A stretch of 64,000 nucleotides of DNA from Struthidea cinerea (taxonomy: Eukaryota > Chordata > Aves > Passeriformes > Corcoracidae), in NCBI GenBank assembly GCA_013397865.1, contig VZTI01000620.1:580245-644244 (forward strand). Direction: 5' to 3'. Positions 1-10,860 of the stretch are shown here, one piece after another (position 1 is the first letter of the stretch; every line of letters starts with the position of its first letter). The translations under genes and the position numbers were made by a program. The notes beneath the pieces were generated by a model. That model saw nothing but the letters and a program-made list of their open reading frames with translations, was not told the origin of the DNA and searched no databases.

Positions 1-130
1 CTGGCACGGCGGGCGCCGGCCCGGCCATGGCGGGGGCTGCCCGCCAGGGGTCGCCCTTGCACCAGAGCCTGCGGCGCGACGCGCGCGGAGCCGGACGGGG
101 AAATTCCCCGCGAGTTCCCTTCAGAAGACG
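1..130. other. Edge of a CpG-rich island, gene unknown
   Basis: The first ~120 bases are very GC-rich with many CpG dinucleotides, and composition then drops abruptly to the AT-rich intergenic background. This looks like the end of a CpG island, and so perhaps of a promoter or first exon whose body lies left of the window. An ATG at 27 opens a short + frame that stops near 137. I do not recognise the peptide and do not call it a gene. PRRG1, the left neighbour of LANCL3 in human, was looked for by its Gla-domain protein and not seen. Confidence 0.45.
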
Positions 131-3100
131 CTATCTGTGACTATGTAAATACTGCTGCATAATCATTTCTTCACTAAAGAAGGCAGTTTTAATGTAGTTT
201 CTCCATTTTGAAATTACAATGTTCCTTGGAAGGACATAATTTGCTGATTAGAGATATGTTTGTTTAGCTGCAGTGCCTCAAGTTTCAAATTTGATTGCGT
301 TCATCTTAATCACATAACTGATCTTATTTTCAGTAACAGGGAGCTGTTTGTTCCAAATGCATTTATGAATTCTTGTCTCAGTTATGGCACCTGCTGGAAG
401 TGATATTACTAATTCCTAAAACCATAAAACCTCAACTTACACAGAGGAGAAAATGCTGGAAAAAGGAAGCACCTTTGAATTTATTTAAACATAAAGGGCT
501 CAATTTTAAGTCTTTAATCCTGCTTATGCTGCCCTAAGGGACAGGCTCCAAAATCACACATGATCCTTGTGCCAGCGTCACACACTGAGTGTGGCACGGA
601 TACACTTGGCTCGTGTAATATTGCCCCTGCCCGTGGCTACGTCTGTTTTGTCTGCCATGCTTTACCATGTCTTCCTTCTTTCTAGATGCAACCTTCCCCC
701 AGAAACTGCCAGCTGGTCCAGCTGCCATCCCTTATTCTTCCAGCCTACAGGACAACGGAGGAGAAAATAAACTAATTGAGGCAGTGGCATTTCACAGCAC
801 AATTTCCTCACTCCTGCACCACCCCTTCTGCCCTGTGATCAGAGTGCCTCTTCATCCTCTGCTTGGAACTCTTTGGGAGAAGAAAAACCTGAGCTTTCTG
901 GGCCTGCAAGGCAAGCATAAAAGAGGGTAAACTTTTAACAAAGCAAGGCAGGGAGAGGTTTTGGTGATGGAAAAAAATTGCACCTGGCAAATCACCTTTT
1001 ACAGAACTTGTCTTCCCTCTGTAGCATGCTGGAGACTGAGATGTCTTTTCAGAAACCTTTCTTTTCAGCCAAGGATTAAAGTGGGACCGACAAAGAATTA
1101 ACTAATAATGTGACAAACACATGTAAACCTCTGTCCCAACCTCATGTTTAACAGTCGCGTCTGTGGGCCATAGGGTGAAGAACAGGGATCCAAGGACATG
1201 CAATGTCAGCAGCAAAATGTTGCTCGAGTTCCACAGAGCTCCTTTCCCAGCCCACTTCCAGCCTGACACCAAGCAGTGTCCATGCTCTCCATGATGTGTG
1301 TGCCAGGGATACGGGGCTGGGAGAGCAGGAGGTTCATTACCTTGTTCCAGAAGTTACTCAGGTGCTATTTTAGGAAGAGGTCATCACTGGGCCATAAAGT
1401 GCTTGGAAAATGTCCTCTCTCTCCCTTTCTCTGTGGCAATGGTGGGGAGAATGCCAGTGGAAAATTCCTGTGCACAATGAGGTCAGATATACTAGTTTTC
1501 CATCTTTTTTAACTACCCAAGCAGTGAAAAGCAACTGGAGTGACAGCCAAGGTTGATCCAGATGCAGCTCCAGGAAACATTATGCAAGAATAGGACCTTG
1601 ATATAAACAGGAGTTCAAGACCTTAATGCAAATGGGAGTCCCTGAAAACATCAGGCTGATCACCTACTGAAATAGAGTTGTTCTAATCAGAAGAAATATT
1701 TGAAAGCTAACTTCATCTGCTGAGCACAACAATGCCTAAATCGAAAGGTGGATATGGGAACATGTGACTGAGCACCCCAGCTGGGCCTTGGAGCCTCAGA
1801 GCCAGCGTGGACTGGAAGGAGAAGTGACATTAAAGAGAGGGAACAGTTTGTACACTGGCCAACATGCAGAGGTTTAATTTCTCCCCAGTAGGTAACAAGC
1901 ACTGACATCTGTGAAAGTCACTGTGCAGTGAATAACAAACATCCAAATGTGGGGCATCCAGAGAGGCGGTCAGTCCAGCCCCGCCAGCATCAGCAGCTGC
2001 ACTCCAAGCACAAAGTTTTTATTGCAGTGACTGTTGACCAAGCCCAGCATCCCTTTCAAAGGAGAGGCTTCTCATCGAACTGTGTATTAGTGCCTGACTT
2101 GGAGAGCTGATGGCTTTGCTTCATAATTTGGCTCTGACACAGGGGAACAGAGCAGCAAGAGAAGGCAGCAAATGCAGGCAAACCCTTCTAAACTAGCTGG
2201 GATTCTAAAAAATACTGTTGAGCTTCTTCTTTGCACAAATGATGAAAACAATGCTGTGGCATGAAAAAGGCTGGCTTTAAAACAGCAGGGTGGAAACCTG
2301 CAAGTAAACCAAGCACTAAATGAATAGGAATAACTGGATTTGTTTGTTTTTAATGAGGTGCAGTAATAAAGGTAATAATCAGAGAAAGGAAGGGCTCCAT
2401 TTTAAAATTATTTGCAGACTCACCACAACAAGTTTTATTTTCAAATTTGAGTTTATACATACATATATATATAAACTTTATGTAATTTTATGAATAAATA
2501 TTACATACATATAATTTCCTTTATCGACATTGCCTTTTTCATCATTAAAGGATTTGAATCATCTGTCTTGCATAGAAAAGTTTTAATAACCATGTTTGTA
2601 TGGGAAAGACAGTGGGTTTTTTTCAGACATTCAGTATCACTTTGTGAAGCCTTAAGTGGCTTAAAATGCCCTTTACACAGCCTTTATTCTGCTTACTTCA
2701 GAGAAATCTCAACTTACAAAAAGCTGGAAGGGGGGAATCTTGTGCCAGAGCAGTTTAGGTCTCAAGCATGAGCTTTTTATATCAAGCCTGTGAGCAAAAA
2801 TTCTGACACATATGGTTTACTGAATCAGAGCCTAATTTTGTAATATCCCATCCAAATTTATATCTTAGTACCTGAACATTTTGCCTTATCAACTAGAATG
2901 TTGCCCTGCATAATTCATGAAGCTGTGAATTATTTTTATATATCCTCTGCCTCTATTATTTTTTTAAGAAAGCTATTTGAAAATCAAACACTAGAAAAAC
3001 AAAAATGCTTAACAGCATTCTGAAACAAACTTAGACCATGATGTTGTGAACAGTACTGACAGCAGTGAGGGACTATTCACACATGCAAGATAAATCCTAG

Positions 3101-3654
3101 ATATAAGTATTTCCTTTATCATAGCTTACACATTTGAAGGTGCAAAAATAAAGCAAAACATTTTTGTTCTAAGTCCAATAATAATACTTCACATTATTTT
3201 AATTTATAACTTCAAAATACCCATAAAACTTGCTCCTACTGAAAAAACCCAAATGGGAGTACAATACATTCAATATTTCTGTTACCTCCCTCTTGGATGC
3301 TTAACAAGCAAAATAGTATAAACTGCTACAGATGGATCTTTAACACAGCTCAGCAGAGCTCTATGCATCCCATCAGAGTAGTATAGAGCAGTGAAATGAA
3401 GACAGACGGTGTAATAAGTGCAAGAGCTGTAAATGAATGTGAACAGAAATTGATTTTGAAATGTTCTTGGCACTTTCCCAACAAAATATTATCACTGTAT
3501 TTAAAAAGAAGCATTCCATGCATTGTTTCAGGATTACTAAGAATAAACTCTGGCCTCCTTAATTATTTTCTCTTCTGAGACCTATTTTCAGTTCAGCTAC
3601 AACATTTACATAAAAAACAAGCAAACTTCTATGGATTGTCAAAATTAAGTAGAA
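131..3654. other. Intergenic DNA
   Basis: AT-rich sequence with no recognisable exon, RNA gene or intact mobile element. Open frames are short (under 95 codons), occur on both strands and resemble no protein I know. A short (AT)n run lies near 2456-2476. Confidence 0.6.
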
Positions 3655-4185
3655 CAAGAACTGTACTTGAGCATTGTGTCTAGTTCTGGGCTCCCCAGGA
3701 CAGGACAGATATGGAGCTACTGGAGAGAGTCCAGCAAAGGGTCACTATGATTTTAAAGGGACTGAAACACCTCTCCCATGAGGAAAGGCTGAGAGACCTG
3801 AGACTGCTTGGCCTGGAGAAGAGAAGACTCAGGGAGGGACCTGTCAGTGCAGAGAAACTCCCGGAGGGAAAGTGCAAAGAGGACAGAGCCAGGATCTTTT
3901 AAGCAGTGCCCAGTGACAGCACAAGATGCAAAAGGCACAAAGTAAAACACATTCAATTCTGTCTGAACATCGGGAAACACTTTTTTACTGGGAGGGTGTC
4001 TGAGCACTGGCACAGGTTGTCCAGGGATGTTGTGGAATCTCTGTGCTCAGATATTCCAAAGCCACCTGGACACAGTCCTGGGCAACTGGCTCTAGGTGAC
4101 CTGCTTGAGCAGGGGAGGGGAGTTGGACCACACTGAGGCTGGACCACTTCCAACTTCAGCCATTCTGTCATCCTATATAGTGAAT
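3655..4185 (+). mobile_element. CR1 LINE 3' fragment
   Basis: A 5'-truncated CR1 retrotransposon. It reads in CR1 order: a segment about a group of counted cases with 'ctggagagagtccagcaaag', then the 'gaggaaaggctgagagacct' and 'ggcctggagaagagaagact' blocks. These are followed by the 3' UTR blocks containing 'ctgggagggtgtctgagcac' and 'gacctgcttgagcagggg'. It ends in a degraded copy of the short ATTCTATG-type tail (attctgtcatcctata). There is an internal deletion around 3840-3890. No coding capacity remains. Confidence 0.88.
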
Positions 4186-7100
4186 TGAGCTTTAAAATGT
4201 GTCAATCAAAAAAAAATCATGAGGAGACTGCCGTATCTTGAGTATCAACTTCATTAATTTTCAATGTTAGTTAAGCCAATTGTTTCATTCCCTGAGCGGA
4301 AAATAACTATACATCCAAACTCAGGTTATTTTGTGCTTCCTTAGGTTTGCAGCTGTAAGTGATGTGTAATGCATCAGCATTCCATGGAGAGCAGTCAGTA
4401 TTCTGCAGATGTATAAAAGCATCTAGACCAGGCTGCTCTCAGGTGCACAAAGGTGGACCTGTGTGAATTTGCATGTCTCTGTGTTCCCTAACCTAAGCTG
4501 CCTACTCCTTAGAAAAAACAAAAAACAGCTGGGATAGAAGGTTCTCAGGAAAAAACTCATATTAAAGTTTTCATTTTTGTAAACCTAGCCTTGTCTTACA
4601 GTTTTGTTAGTTTGACCAAAAAAAAAAGAAAATCCAAAAAAGCAAACCAAACAATCAAGCAAACACCAAAACACCTGAGAGTGGTTTTGCTTATGGACAA
4701 TGTCATATTTGTGTGTGACTGTATGTGTGTACACGTAACACACAGCATATCACCTGGCACTATGAAATATGTCAAGCTAAGAGATCTAGACCTGGTCAAA
4801 GCATGGCCAAGATGGAAATTTTAAAGAAGGTCAAATGCTGCACTAGTTTTGATGATTCAGAAGTTGGAAATTTTCCATCTCTATTATCATGTATCTAACT
4901 CCCTTAGCATATCATTAAAGGATAACTTGTTTCTGCAGGTGCTATCTTTCCTCAAGGACATAAAACCATTATTATCATTATCATCATTAGTTGTATGTAA
5001 GACTGCAGGATATTTTCTTATCACTCCCAGTGTTACAGCCTGAAATCCCAGCAACCTGCACCACTCCTCAGTGTCTGTGGCTGTGCCCAGGGCCCAGTCA
5101 CTGTCCCCATCTCCCTTCATCACCTGCTATGGCCCTCCTGGTGAGGTCCCTGCCCTGGCAAGTAGAAGCATGGTTTGTTAATAAAAGTCTATTATTTCCA
5201 TCACAGCAATTATTGAGATCAGCTAACACCAAGGCAATAGCAAAATGTACGAGTTGATTTCAGATATTGATTTTTTTTCCTGTACTTTGAAATGCTTCCA
5301 AATTCCGGCTGTGACAAAAATGTTACAATTAAAATCTTGGATATCACACTGACATCTATTGTAGAAAAGATGCACTTAAGGAAATTTAGAATTTAAAATA
5401 TATGTTGTACTGACAGACTAATTAGGGAGACAAAAAGAAGTATTCGGTTTAAATATCAACAGTAGAGTGCCCAGTGGGATTCTTTGCTTCCTTATTCTAT
5501 CAGACAATGTCAGAACCATGCAGAACTGCAGATGAACGCCTGCTTTCCAAGCATACAAGAGTACTTGTGTTCATTAGAAATCACCTTGGATATAAAAAAA
5601 AATGGAATAATCTGCTGGACAAAGAAACTGGATTTGACAGACATGTCTGAGAAAAGAGTTCCACCATCCTGTTAATCTGAGCAGGTTCAAGCCAAGGGAA
5701 GGAACACTAGGGATTACAAAGCCTAGGGAAAGCCTTTGGACAGGGTCAAGGTAAGGCTATTCTGAAGTTAGAGTTTTACCAGTTAAGCCAAAACTCTGAA
5801 TTTCAAACTTCCTGCTCTGCAGAAAGCCCTGGCAGCACTCTTCAGCTTCAACAGCTGAAGAGTGATTCACTCATCACAGGTAGTTCTACATAAAGTATGC
5901 AATAATTCTCTTCAGAGACTCAGTAACAGCTGTTATGTTTTTACCTAAGCTGAAACCCTTACCAAAATTAGCCTACCTCTCCAAATGGAAAATGTGACAT
6001 TTTGTAATAAAAATCAATTCTGTAAGCAACGAGTACATCTACCCACGCTTTCAGCATCTTGTTACAAAAATCTGTAAATTGCCACAAAACAATGAAACAA
6101 ATCCCAAAAACTTCTAGTCTAGTCTCTTAAGGAAGAGCCATGCATGACTGTACAAGTACCTATTCAGCATTTCCCACTATCCCGTAATTTCTCATGTTGG
6201 CCAATTTCTACCATATTTGGTAATTAAGACAAAGTCTCAAAGAAATTAAACTCCTGTTAAATTACTAAATTTTATCAATCTGAGTAGTGAACAAAAATTC
6301 ACTGTGCTCTTGGAGCAAAAGGTAATTCAGTGCAGCCCTGTCTTCTTCTGATGTGTAATTTTCATTGTGATGAAATGGCAATACATGCACCAAAACTTAG
6401 GTTATGCAGAAATTGTATTTGTATTATCAACTATACAGAAGTAAAAGGAGAAAAGGTTGACTTAGGAAAAGAGACTCTGTTCTGCAATGCCAAGAACATT
6501 TCATTTTCAAAACATGTGTTCATTATCACTGTTAATTGATCGTCACAGAACAAAAACCACAAAACTTTTTGTGTAGCTTTGTAAGTGGAGTCCATACAGG
6601 ACAGGGTAGGTCAACCTGAGAAATAAAAAAAATACTTGTGGTAAGAAACTAGAATATACTGAGCAACCAGAGACTGCTGGGGCACTGTGGCTACCAAATA
6701 ACAATGCTATGAAACCCTTGGGGCTGCCTCCGCTGCATGACTCCTGGTCAAACTACTCCAAATTTTGGCTACCAGCATGGTCTCTGCAGTGCAGTGATAA
6801 TTTTCAAACCTTTCCACCCCCCACCTCACCCCACCCCACCCAAAGAACCCTCAACAGAGAATACTGGAAAAATAAATACTTCTTTTCTAATGTGGGCATG
6901 AAACAGCTCAGCCTAATTCATTCCTTTCTGCCAAATGCCCCAGGGCCAGCTGACCATCAAAAGTGAACTGACGGCAGGGCTGTGATGGAGGTGACCCTGT
7001 AAACCCAGAGCCCCTTGGACAGGAGTGTAGACAAAGCCCAGCCAGGCAGGAAAGGAGCTAACTGCAAAGCTGACCTGCAGTGGCAAAACTCTCTGGGGAG

Positions 7101-7596
7101 GGAAGAGCAGCACTGGGCAGTAAAGGATACTGAAGGATGATTTTGATAGGTACGATGGGAACTGGGTTTGGATTTAATAGCAGGTTTGCTCAAACCAGCC
7201 TTGAAAACCCTCTAGCACAATCCTGCTGATGTGTTCATACCACTTAATACAATTTTGTTGCTGAAGCTCAGCCTCTGCACAAAGCCCAGTGTTCACCTTC
7301 AGCTCAGGGGAGATGTGGAATACTGGGTGGGAACAAAACTGCAGCCACGTGGGTATCCCAAAATCCTGAAGGTATACAAAACTGCTACATCAGTTAAAAG
7401 TATACAAGACAAACGACAGACTAATCCATAAGACATTTGTTTGGAGGTGCTTCCAGCCCCTACACAACAGCTGAAGACAGACTATTGTGCTCTGTTGGAA
7501 ATAGCCGGAGCCTGGATTCCCTGAAGGGATCTGTAAATAAACAAGTAGAAGTGAACAAGCACACATGAACAAGTACCCCAATAGACTCCACTTTGA
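4186..7596. other. Intergenic DNA
   Basis: No gene recognised. Scattered short open frames on both strands lack resemblance to known proteins. The only distinct structure is a small perfect hairpin at 5836-5864, listed separately. Confidence 0.55.
5836..5864. repeat. Perfect 12-bp inverted repeat, 5-nt loop
   Basis: CACTCTTCAGCT is followed by a TCAAC loop and then its exact reverse complement AGCTGAAGAGTG. The stem does not extend beyond 12 bp. It is too short for a microRNA precursor. It lies in intergenic sequence with no linked gene. Confidence 0.8.
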
Positions 7597-7652
7597 GCAT
7601 GGGTGGGACTAGTTCCTAAGGTTCCTCCCAAGCCTATTCATTCTATGATTAG
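7597..7652 (+). mobile_element. Short CR1 3'-end relic
   Basis: About 55 bp match the extreme 3' end of CR1: a 'gggactag...cctaaggttcctcccaagcc' block followed by 'attcattctatgatt', the family's terminal repeat. The body of the element is absent or has decayed past recognition. Confidence 0.6.
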
Positions 7653-9829
7653 ACATTTTATCAATATATGCAACAAGCAAATCTCCAGAATATGTGTTCT
7701 AGAATGATGGATTTACTAAAACAAAACAAGCAGCTTCAAGGCTTCAGCTCCCTCCTCCACCCATCACACCAGGATCATATCCCTTCCTTGCATAATCCTT
7801 TTTTTCACCTGTTCCTCTACTTGTGGCATCAGATCTATAGAGCAAAGAGAAGGCACAGCATGACCAAAGCCCACAAACCAAGGAGCTGCAGCAGCACAGA
7901 GGAGTGAGAGAGGGGAATTCACATTTTTTCTCAAGCTGAAGGCCCATATTGGAGGCCCACAGTTATTCTGGGACTGAAGAGGAGGGAAAATCTCAAAAGA
8001 TCTGATGAGAAACACATGAACTACACCTGAGACTCAGCCCTACTTCTCTCCCATTTGTATTAGGACTGCACTTGTGCTTGTTTGAGAGAAAAAGATACAG
8101 AGCACAACATGAAAGCACAAAACTTTTGTACATGAACACATGAGCAGTTTAAGATTTGGGGGGTTTGCAGCTATAAGAAGCATGTGTTTTTTCAATGTAT
8201 CTCTCTCTTTGGCTTTGGTGGTTTAATACTCATACAAAAGAAGTACAGCAGAAACTGTCATCCTCATTTCTCGCTCGATTGCTGCGTGGCATTTGCTAAG
8301 CTCTCTTTATTTCAACAGAAGACTCCCCAGAGCACAGAAGGTGTTCCTTTTTGGCATGTCATTACTGACTCCCTTTTGACTCTCTTGTAGAAAAATGTTG
8401 CTTACCCAACTGATTTTCTTATGAAGTCTATATTTTTCTTAAATCCTTTGCCGCTGAAACTGGCAGAGATCCAGTTCCTCTTGCTGAGGTTCTCAAAATG
8501 AGAGAGCCTTTTCAATTTGAATGTAAGATTGAATAGATGAAGCAAGCATCCCCAAAATGTAAAATAAATTATGTCAGAATGAAAAATAAAACTCCCAGAT
8601 TTTAATTTAAAAAAGCCTTTAGGGAATACACTTTTCTAGAACCAACAGAAATTATGCTGGAATATCTTTAGCTACACCCTCAACTCTATCAATGGGCCAA
8701 GAGAAGCCAGTTTATGACAGAAAATAACATGAATGAGACATCTTAGCCATTTGCAGGGCATTTTCTCATTTTCCAATGTTCTAGACTGCCAAGGTCTGTG
8801 TGGTACAAACCACATATGGTACAATTGTGAATAAGCCAGAAAAATGGAGCTTTAGGGAACACAGCACAAACACAGACTAGTGGGGTGGGTATCTGGAATG
8901 TAAACATGGCAAAATAATACTGAAGAGAAGTGAAGAAACCAAAATCAGAGGATGAAAGCAAATATCTCTAAGCAGATCATAAACCCCATAAAAAAGAAGG
9001 AAAGAGAAAGGACAGGTGAGTTGAATCAAAAAGCAGGTGTGAAAGTGCAAGCGAGGAGCCGCACAGGGTTGAAGGTACTTGGCTGAAACAAGTGGCCAGC
9101 ACAAAGCTGAGAGAGGACAGCCACAACTTCAGAAACGTGTTTCCATGTCCAAAGGACAGTGCTCTGGCACTTGCTACTGCTGCTTCTTCCACCTTTCTTT
9201 GAGAGGGCCCTCAATTACTGAGGCTGCATCTCCAGAGTAAGTACCAGAGATTACCAGGCGCCCATAAGTCACAGATGTTTGATTCACTTATGGTACAGAA
9301 GTTCACATCATCAGGGGAAGAAGTGACAACTGTGTAGTTGTATCATGAAAGAATTGCTCTTAATGTTCAAGATTTTCCTTTTTTTCTTTTCTTTCTTTTA
9401 ACTGGAATCTATTCAGTGACCTAAATTTTCTGTTCCTCATAAGCTCTGCTTGGCTCATGCATGAAAGAAAGGGGCCAAAGATGGCCTTGTGCCACCGCTG
9501 GTCTACTGGAGACTTGCTTAGCTTCCCATGTAAATTGGCCTCGGGCTGCCCTCGTTTGGATTTGGCTCCATCCTTCAGCTTTGGCTGCAGCAGCCCCCGA
9601 GGGGCCATTCCACAGCCAGGAATAGCTCAGCAGCTCTCCGGCCATCCTTCCAGCCCCTGGATCCTTCCAGCAGACCCAGCACTCATCCCGGAGCCAAGTG
9701 GCAGCATCCCTGAGAGCAGCGGGGTGGGGGAGGATGGAAAAACCAATTAACCCTTTTTCCCCGAGGAAATGCAGGGGATGCACAGACGGGTCGGGCAAAG
9801 GTGATGCACTGGCTTCCCTGTGCGGAGGA
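7653..9829. other. Intergenic DNA upstream of LANCL3
   Basis: No exon recognised. GC content rises from about 9450 towards the LANCL3 CpG island. A pyrimidine-rich run lies near 9370-9400 on the + strand. The moderately long frames here on both strands (for example 9421-9858 minus) are compositional by-products of rising GC. Confidence 0.55.
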
Positions 9830-10860
9830 AGAACCCTACGGCAGGAAGAGCCGGACACCAGAACCGGGTCGGCCCCTCGCGTGGCTCAGCCCGGAGATCC
9901 GGGTCAGCCACAGCCACCCCGGGCTGCCGCCGAGAAGCGCTCACCGAGCGCAGGTGGGGCGGCGGCGGCGGGCGAGGGGCGCTGGGCGGGCACTGAACGT
10001 GCTGTGCCGGACCCGGACCGGCTCCGCCGGGGCTCCCGGCCAGCATCACTCATCGCCCCCGCCTCGGCAGCAGCGCCTCGNTCCCTCCGCCCCCTCGGCC
10101 GGCAACTCCCGCCCGCCGCTCCCCGCTGCGCAGAGCGGCCGTGCCGGCGGGGGATGGAGAGCCAGCGCTGCTTCGCCAACCGCTTCGATGACTACCCGGG
10201 CAGCCCCGCGGCGGCGCCGGACAGGGAGGCGGCGGTGCCGCTGGTGACGGCCACCATCGAGCGCATCCTGCGGGAGCTGCCGCCCCTGGGCGGCCCCCGC
10301 GGCTGCCCGGGCGGGCTGTACGGCGGCGTGGCCGGCGTGGCCTACATGCTGTACCACGTCGCGCAGTGCCCGCTGTTCGCGCCGTCGCGGGACTCGTACC
10401 TGCGGGCCGCCCGCCGCGTCGTGGACGCCTGCCTGCGCTACCAGGAGGGATGCGGCGAGGCCGACGTCGACACCCGCGCCGCCTTCCTGCTCGGCGGCGC
10501 CGGGGTGTACGCGGTGGCCGCGCTGGTCTACCGCGCCCTGGGGCTGCCCGACTACGCCCGGCCGCTGGGCAAGTTCAGGGAGCTGAGCGAGGTCTGCGCT
10601 CCGCTCTCCTTCCTCGAGTGCGGCTCCGACGAGCTGTTCGTGGGCCGCGCCGGGTACCTGTGCGCCGCGCTGGTGCTGAAGCAGCGGCTGGGCATGGAGG
10701 TAAGGGCGGGCCGGGGGCACCGGGGCAGCCCCGGGGGCACCGGCCCCTGCCGTCGGCGGGTCCCCGGGGAGCTGGGGCGGTCACCCGCGGCGGCTTCCCG
10801 CGCTGCTGCCGGGCCGGGACAGCGCCTTCGGTGCTAGAGGAGGATGTAGCGGTGCCGCGG
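9830..10860 (+). promoter_or_regulatory. LANCL3: CpG island / promoter region of LANCL3
   Basis: Dense CpG, high-GC sequence surrounds coding exon 1 and extends a little into intron 1. It should contain the promoter, transcription start and 5' UTR. I see no convincing TATA box, as expected for a CpG-island promoter, so the exact start is not assigned. One unresolved base (N) lies at 10081 in the presumed 5' UTR. Confidence 0.75.
10154..10699 (+). CDS. LANCL3: LANCL3 coding exon 1
   Basis: Encodes residues 1-182, from the N terminus RCFANRFDDY through GLYGGVAGVAYMLYH, FLLGGAGVYAVA and ELFVGRAGYLCAALVLKQ. The start at 10154 is chosen because it matches the conserved vertebrate N terminus and has G at -3 and +4. 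The frame stays open upstream to an ATG at 9698, so frame alone does not fix the start. The exon ends in GAG before a strong donor, gtaagg, phase 0. It is very GC-rich because it sits in the CpG island. Confidence 0.95.
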
